Assembly (NCBI GenBank): GCA_018648945.1
Contig: JABGQJ010000371.1
Location: 1 to 7,584, forward strand
From: Victivallales bacterium
GTDB taxonomy: Bacteria > Verrucomicrobiota > Lentisphaeria > Oligosphaerales > Lenti-02
Direction: 5' to 3'
Length of the DNA stretch: 7,584 bases
A program made the position numbers and the translations under genes. The notes beneath the pieces are model-generated. The model was not told the origin of the DNA, made no database searches, and worked only from the letters and a program-made list of their open reading frames with translations. Shown here in pieces: positions 6,301 to 7,584 of the stretch; the first letter of the stretch is position 1, and the number at the start of each line of letters is the position of its first letter.

Positions 6301-7584
6301 TCCCCAGACCGACCTGGGCACGGACGCCGGGCCCGAGTACGAAGTCCGGGTCGCGACCAGCGGCAACTTCAACCTCGGCGACTCCTTCATCGTCGAGATC
6401 CCCGACGACGGCATTCTCTTCCGCCGCAGGGGATCCCAGGACGACTTCCCGAGCAACTGGGCCATTGCCGACGGTACGGCGGGACTGACGTTTACTGGGC
6501 ATGTATACCGGGATGTCAACGGCGACGGACGCTGGGGCATGGGCGAGACGATCATGGACATCGAGGACTCCTATTCGCCCGTTCCGTTCTACGACGCCGG
6601 CGTTCCCTACCAGCACCGTACCCAGACCGTCCCGCTCCTCAGTGTGGTCGGGGAATTCCAGCGCAATCTCTACTATGCCAAGCGCGGCTCCGCCCCCAAC
6701 CCGGACACGGATCCCGAACCCCCCGGCGCGGTCGGCGGTACCACGGATACCGACTACAACGTGGTCTACTCCCCAGGCGATGCGGTCTGGTACGACATCG
6801 GTGGCACCCTCGGCGTCTATGACGCGGGCGTCGACATCCCCCTCTTCAGCAACAGCGACCTCTTCCGCGCGCCCCTCAGCCCCCACGAGGAGGGCGCCCG
6901 CTCCGTGCAGGTCCGCGGCGCGGCTCCGGCCACGGTGAGCAGCGCTCTGCCCGCCGGAACCATCGCGGCCGGCAGCGAGCCGACGGCCGTTCTAGGCATC
7001 GACATGCAGGACAGCGGGCGCGGTTTCGCCCCGCGCTTCCCATTCGGCCAGGCCGGCGGCGTGGTCGTCGAGGCCGTCAGCAAGAACCTTGCCGGCGGGG
7101 TCTACGCGGAGAAGCTGGTCTACACTTTGGCTGGCCAGACGCTGACCTGGAACGACGGAGTAGCCGTCCCGGTCGCTGATGGTCGCTACATCCTGGAAGG
7201 CCAGGCCGGCGACTTCGTGGTCGTTGCGGTTATCGCCGCTGAATTGCCCGCTGCAAACGACAGCGTTGATGTGACGGTTAGCGCCGATGTGGACCGTGAC
7301 ATTCAGCAACCAGCCGCCATTCGTGGCGTTCGCGTTCACGGTGTCGGCCCAGGCAATGTCGTTGGCAACACGGGTACTCTCAGTCTTAGCGGCACGATGC
7401 TCTCCTGGAACAGCGACACCGCATCCCGTGCCGCAGGCGCGCCGGTTGATGTGGCCGTGCCGGGCGTATACGTGCTCAATTCCGAACGGGTCAGCGAAGC
7501 CGACTACCTCATGGTGCAAGTGGACAGCATTCGCGGCGCCGCCACCGAAGACCTGGACATCTACCCGGCTGACGGGCGCGCTGT
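281..7584 (+). CDS. Giant secreted C10 (streptopain/SpeB-like) cysteine peptidase with Ig-like and calcium-loop extension, 3' partial
   Basis: The frame is open from ATG 281 to the window end, giving at least 2,434 codons with no stop, so the C-terminus is missing. C10 peptidases are papain-fold, secreted zymogens that cleave proteins outside the cell. Both catalytic motifs are present: nucleophile Cys233 in VSGCAATATAQMIRYF and His389 in GGGHAIVGDGYG, followed by HFNMGWGG (Asn408, Trp411). Order: signal peptide 1-39, propeptide about 41-180, catalytic domain about 182-447, carboxypeptidase-regulatory-like domain about 461-550, then roughly 1,880 residues of Ig-like modules, EF-hand-like loops and C-terminal repeats. 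Streptopain is about 400 residues, so this is over six times longer. ATG 281 is chosen because GAAGGA lies nine bases upstream and a signal peptide follows. The frame stays open upstream to TAG 26-28, but that stretch does not look like protein. No neighbouring gene is certain. The peptidase assignment is firm; substrate and tail function are unknown. Confidence 0.93.
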   Translation, partial: MNSTHVGESSRPARYRGSVRGLTQALSCLALLFSLAVSAAPVSIEQARLAVSQFVQAAPTPLGANLAAATRGGTVGEALAIGATRSASAYAYVVALQPEGYVVVSADDRLEPIIAFSASGTFDASMQNPLAYLLAQDLPNRLAAVAAAATRGAELATQIAANQADWAKLTAAEGTRAAGAQVVTEMWVDSFVQSRWSQGTEGGRACYNYYTPLIGETSHTFDPGNPDNIVSGCAATATAQMIRYFAWPEAGIGYKTGGGSVTYHDEFANPEGASLAGTQLRGGNGNGGPYDWAAMTLDPNGTESEHSLQQVGALCFDAGLALNMKYNIERSNMSGTNFSSGAFTGKFNYSGAGSAGGISGMRANLDARRPVAITIGMTNPLLPPPGGGHAIVGDGYGRIDGRWYYHFNMGWGGGGDLWYNVEEYYYDSVAGGTEWAGLGASVGNVYRKALQVNEDAASGKIISGRVTDAAGNPVPGVAVKLTDGGGDFLDMLVWNENGRNTTDENGIWAVDKVPAGDYDIVMTKDGLAFAGPKEVTVGAGNQWGLNFIATDDTGPGELVLENWYYDYDNFVAGAAIVILEFNRPVGNVAVDPTSLTLHSGAGSLTLTDGVVFQSAGSPLVVILLDPVDAAVIVPWGGVSLTLDMARDFLTVDVDGEGSQGGEDEANVIPVAPLVTGLAENPGFPINPAQPLVASTKLLVDGAVLGAGANPYATKESPVQFLVTFSQPVMGVDADDFSLRLTKDFVNISTWPFEELAAKRDTPLPSAAITSVDATDATGTPATSPSQFWTVTVNMGTGDGFVRLDVIDNDTITHDDGTRALVPLGGPGVNNGDFFYSEFAYRYDNLGPVIVAATLAADNTYVDITWNEPVGSTNSLAKTSNFSDIVSQYAWGDTNGTAGHDANDALWLDRSGTMDNTFRKREDVVLMEPPFTAGLADGQARTGQFKYIQASGIPFLGTATIARVCYVELDGVAGCSEGDGLFLDVGEAGFGIVFDDTFTPGQDLWFWPSGTEPAGITAGTLVPDRTSYYAENGAIPVPDYADALDEYVAWILDFYASANNGIWLDYGPADQTYTIGNINDGFVDTLVMGVAPTDGDAGTALPADAMYRDTNQNGLVDDTDLTWLDTGAMADALDGGDTRLDDNGEALPGALFTHSLQVILRKNGGTVTSVGISRILNGDGTPMTDASNVTRAMLKFTPEQDLGGTAPGQLNEHRIPAGIETIAIVPIADNVFDALGNAADTQTSTGEMRLHDSGVPRIIDVILADDNYSAKVVFSERVYTNGNGISNHSVASVPDRVGNLTAGDFTVTTNTGAVTVTSFSNSLATNYCILTFGGTAAGRQLVDPAANLARTTLTVSVSANAIYDFAGNAVPATVWPVALRRRYNIDNPDTLPPRCFTNGDNAYRKEPTGPTPAESSTVTDAAGLTYHGIYYRDLDGDCRVDTVDLNFRNPRPNSAQSPNLSVGAASASSKFRVWVQNNDPEDTSNAAADENLANVPDTNFTGTLPWPASADWTNVTVTGASVLSTSTYYSTIRVTINQTQVRPRTHGRRWIMISYNDPDDRMDGIPPTTSANTTYEADGVHWLYVTPTPSGGTDPADWYWILGDFPPTMAWDAAPARPVAATMWRTTNYNKSGEASSYNSYDYMDVVFSEPLSSVGDGGWMPGASYGSGTNVHEKEGPFGPEILDLLSGTAQTVRIWFDSTSVTSRTFGGGSASSYAQVVDAAGYRNPTPRFTGTTLGVRNLDSRYGVLGFSNDSAWVDMLAVDSSGASIQQYSSDSNSSTAASHTLNANRVTLRAYDQGGFNANSDARWRQSNTGASYLLAGIRSQSLANTNANIVFSAATNEGSVNPGDGFVTGITELRVRNTSLTSSPEIPGMVSNGIFAMMPPAVVAAGPVYCMAKVSASYYNGTSRLDERERAMLELDVAGRTTDRIETITVRVIDTSYGQFDPEVDLLPLADDATSGMRLFSGTTGLVQLAAGGLEWSDWRINAEGQRYREVVLRPLAALSVPQTDLGTDAGPEYEVRVATSGNFNLGDSFIVEIPDDGILFRRRGSQDDFPSNWAIADGTAGLTFTGHVYRDVNGDGRWGMGETIMDIEDSYSPVPFYDAGVPYQHRTQTVPLLSVVGEFQRNLYYAKRGSAPNPDTDPEPPGAVGGTTDTDYNVVYSPGDAVWYDIGGTLGVYDAGVDIPLFSNSDLFRAPLSPHEEGARSVQVRGAAPATVSSALPAGTIAAGSEPTAVLGIDMQDSGRGFAPRFPFGQAGGVVVEAVSKNLAGGVYAEKLVYTLAGQTLTWNDGVAVPVADGRYILEGQAGDFVVVAVIAAELPAANDSVDVTVSADVDRDIQQPAAIRGVRVHGVGPGNVVGNTGTLSLSGTMLSWNSDTASRAAGAPVDVAVPGVYVLNSERVSEADYLMVQVDSIRGAATEDLDIYPADGRA
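401..820 (+). other. SpeB-type propeptide (about residues 41-180)
   Basis: The stretch from about residue 90, AYVVALQPEGYVVVSADDRL, followed by EPIIAFSASGTFD, matches the characteristic core of C10 propeptides, which typically reads like 'y-vfn...ggfvivsgDdr..piLgys..g.fd'. In streptopain this segment folds onto the catalytic domain and keeps it inactive until it is cut off. An alanine-rich helical stretch of about 45 residues (roughly 133-180) then links it to the mature enzyme. The expected activation cut is somewhere in about 170-186; the exact bond cannot be read from sequence. Confidence 0.75.
824..1621 (+). other. C10 peptidase catalytic domain (about residues 182-447)
   Basis: The domain opens with a stretch containing W196-S-Q198, equivalent to the 'WnQ' of the family, then C206-Y-N. 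The nucleophile is Cys233 (bases 977-979) in SGCAATATAQMI. The general base is His389 (1445-1447) in GGGHAIVGDGYG, preceded by the glycine- and proline-rich loop typical of the family. The terminal HFNMGWGG motif retains Asn408 and Trp411. The position that is Trp in streptopain's HVNWGWGG is Met409 here. Length of about 265 residues agrees with the family. All residues needed for activity appear intact, so I expect an active enzyme. Confidence 0.9.
1661..1930 (+). other. Carboxypeptidase-regulatory-like beta-sandwich domain (about residues 461-550)
   Basis: The sequence starts IISGRVTDAAGNPVPGVAVK, then has TTDENGIWAVDKVPAGDYDI and a closing VTVGAGNQWGLNF strand. This is the standard pattern of the carboxypeptidase-regulatory-like/Cna-B-type fold ('i.G.Vtd..G.plpGv.V.l....t.TdenG.f.f..lp.G.Y.l'). 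Such domains follow catalytic domains in many secreted bacterial enzymes as spacers or binding modules. It sits directly after the peptidase domain. Confidence 0.8.
1949..2245 (+). repeat. Degenerate Ig-like module A (about residues 557-655)
   Basis: The strand ILEFNRPVGNV (from 578) resembles the 'v.vtFsepV' strand shared by bacterial Ig-like domains. It is followed by DPTSLTLHSG and a second sheet ending in LTVDVDGEG. This is the first and most divergent member of the series. Boundaries are approximate. Confidence 0.45.
2348..2815 (+). repeat. Ig-like module B (about residues 690-845)
   Basis: This is the clearest Ig-like unit: SPVQFLVTFSQPVMGVDADD followed by FSL (about 717-738), then WTVTVNMGTGDGFVRLDVID and a NNGDFF...Y.YDN ending. 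The order matches a widespread bacterial Ig-like domain in which a 'tvtFs.pV.gvd..dF.l' strand is followed by 'ytv.v.tg.gdG.lrLdv.d.d'. It is a likely structural or adhesive module. Its function in this protein is not known. Confidence 0.65.
2816..2953 (+). repeat. Ig-like module C, N-terminal part (about residues 846-891)
   Basis: GPVIVAATLAADNTYVDITW then NEPVGSTN (to 873) carries the same 'VDITWNEPV' strand as the other units. Shortly afterwards the sequence runs into the first Asp/Asn-rich loop at residue 892, as if a calcium loop had been inserted in the domain. The C-terminal edge of the module cannot be placed. Confidence 0.5.
2954..3004 (+). other. Asp/Asn-rich calcium-loop-like motif 1 (residues 892-908)
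   Basis: DTNGTAGHDANDALWLD follows YAWG. It aligns with motif 2 (DTNQNGLVDDTDLTWLD) by the shared DTN start, a D at relative position 9, another D at 12 and the closing W-L-D. It is the most degenerate of the four motifs and may no longer bind calcium. Confidence 0.4.
3602..3652 (+). other. EF-hand/dockerin-like calcium loop 2 (residues 1108-1124)
   Basis: DTNQNGLVDDTDL after MYR fits the DxNxNGxxxxxD calcium-loop pattern: D1108, N1110, N1112, G1113 and an acidic residue at the end of the loop (D1119 at loop position 12). This is the pattern of dockerin and thrombospondin-type calcium loops. A single loop of this kind does not make a true dockerin, which needs two copies close together. Confidence 0.6.
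4037..4390 (+). repeat. Ig-like module D (about residues 1253-1370)
   Basis: GVPRIIDVILADDNYSAKVV then FSERV (to 1277) repeats the opening of module C, and the unit ends with NAIYDFAGNAVP (about 1358-1369). A 'd..GNa' ending is characteristic of this Ig-like family. The stretch just before it ends similarly with DNVFDALGNA (1228-1237), which suggests a further, poorly conserved unit at about 1155-1250. Confidence 0.6.
4574..4615 (+). other. EF-hand/dockerin-like calcium loop 3 (residues 1432-1445)
   Basis: DLDGDCRVDTVDL follows IYYR. D1432, D1434, D1436 and a distal D match a calcium loop, with a cysteine in the position usually held by glycine. The arrangement 'Y-R-D-x-[DN]-x-[DN]' is shared with loops 2 and 4. 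Confidence 0.6.
5138..5455 (+). repeat. Ig-like module E (about residues 1620-1725)
   Basis: MDVVFSEPLSSVG (from 1643) repeats the 'VVFSE' strand of module D, and the unit closes with YAQVVDAAGYRNP (1715-1727), matching the 'd.aGn' ending. An unusually long Ser/Tyr/Asn-rich loop precedes the conserved strand. Boundaries are approximate. Confidence 0.5.
6512..6547 (+). other. EF-hand-like calcium loop 4 (residues 2078-2089)
   Basis: DVNGDGRWGMGE follows VYR. D2078, N2080, D2082, G2083 and Glu2089 at position 12 give the best EF-hand loop of the four. Related 'y.D.NgDG....GE' motifs are common at the start of Ig-like/SdrD-B-type domains of secreted bacterial proteins, so it may mark the start of a new beta-rich domain rather than an isolated site. 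Confidence 0.65.
7061..7318 (+). repeat. C-terminal tandem module, copy 1 (about residues 2261-2346)
   Basis: The copy reads L-V-Y-T-L-A-G-Q-T-L-T-W-N-D, then VPVADGRYILEG, GDFVVVAV and a DSVDVTVS strand. Copy 2 matches the same order of L..L.G..L.W, V.V..G.Y.L, and D..(V/M)V.V. No family is recognised; it looks like a short beta-rich unit of about 86 residues. Confidence 0.5.
7319..7584 (+). repeat. C-terminal tandem module, copy 2 (about residue 2347 to window end)
   Basis: TLSLSGTMLSWNSD, VDVAVPGVYVLNS and ADYLMVQVDS mirror copy 1, with a longer insert after the W-N strand. The copy is probably complete or nearly so when the window ends at a DLDIYPADG segment. Further copies may follow outside the window. 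Confidence 0.45.

Noticed and set aside
5531..6886. Minus-strand open frame of 451 residues
   Set aside because: It is the same codon-aligned mirror effect; it ends exactly at the sense TCA codon 5531-5533 and has no recognisable domain.

Overview
The window is almost entirely one very long protein-coding gene on the + strand. It starts at ATG 281, and I read the frame codon by codon to base 7584 without meeting a stop. At least 2,434 residues are visible and the C-terminus lies outside the window. The product is a secreted cysteine peptidase of the streptopain (SpeB) type, MEROPS family C10, with an extension of about 2,000 residues that is several times larger than the peptidase itself.

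Layout: 1-280 is upstream sequence with a perfect 8-bp hairpin at 5-23 and a Shine-Dalgarno-like GAAGGA nine bases before the start; no upstream gene can be assigned there with confidence. The protein then reads: signal peptide (residues 1-39), SpeB-type propeptide (about 41-180), C10 catalytic domain (about 182-447, Cys233 and His389), a carboxypeptidase-regulatory-like beta-sandwich (about 461-550), and a chain of degenerate Ig-like modules with a 'V-x-F-S-x-P-V' strand. Four Asp/Asn-rich EF-hand or dockerin-like loops (892, 1108, 1432, 2078) are spread through the chain. Further unrecognised beta-rich sequence, a Pro/Asp linker (about 2135-2160) and two tandem copies of a module of about 86-88 residues (2261-2434) follow and run off the window.

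Organism: the DNA is GC-rich with strongly GC-biased third positions, and Leu TTA/CTA and Ser TCA codons are almost absent. A Sec signal peptide, a C10 peptidase and a giant Ig-like/calcium-loop extension suggest a bacterium that secretes or displays very large proteins. PVC-group bacteria (Planctomycetota, Kiritimatiellota, Lentisphaerota, Verrucomicrobiota), Hydrogenedentota-like lineages or Bacteroidota relatives are all possible. This is inference, and no marker gene in the window settles it.

Proposed working: the protein is exported as a zymogen, the propeptide blocks the active site until it is cleaved, and the long calcium-stabilised beta-rich tail probably anchors or targets the enzyme to a surface, matrix or substrate. 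The tail's role is inferred from architecture only.
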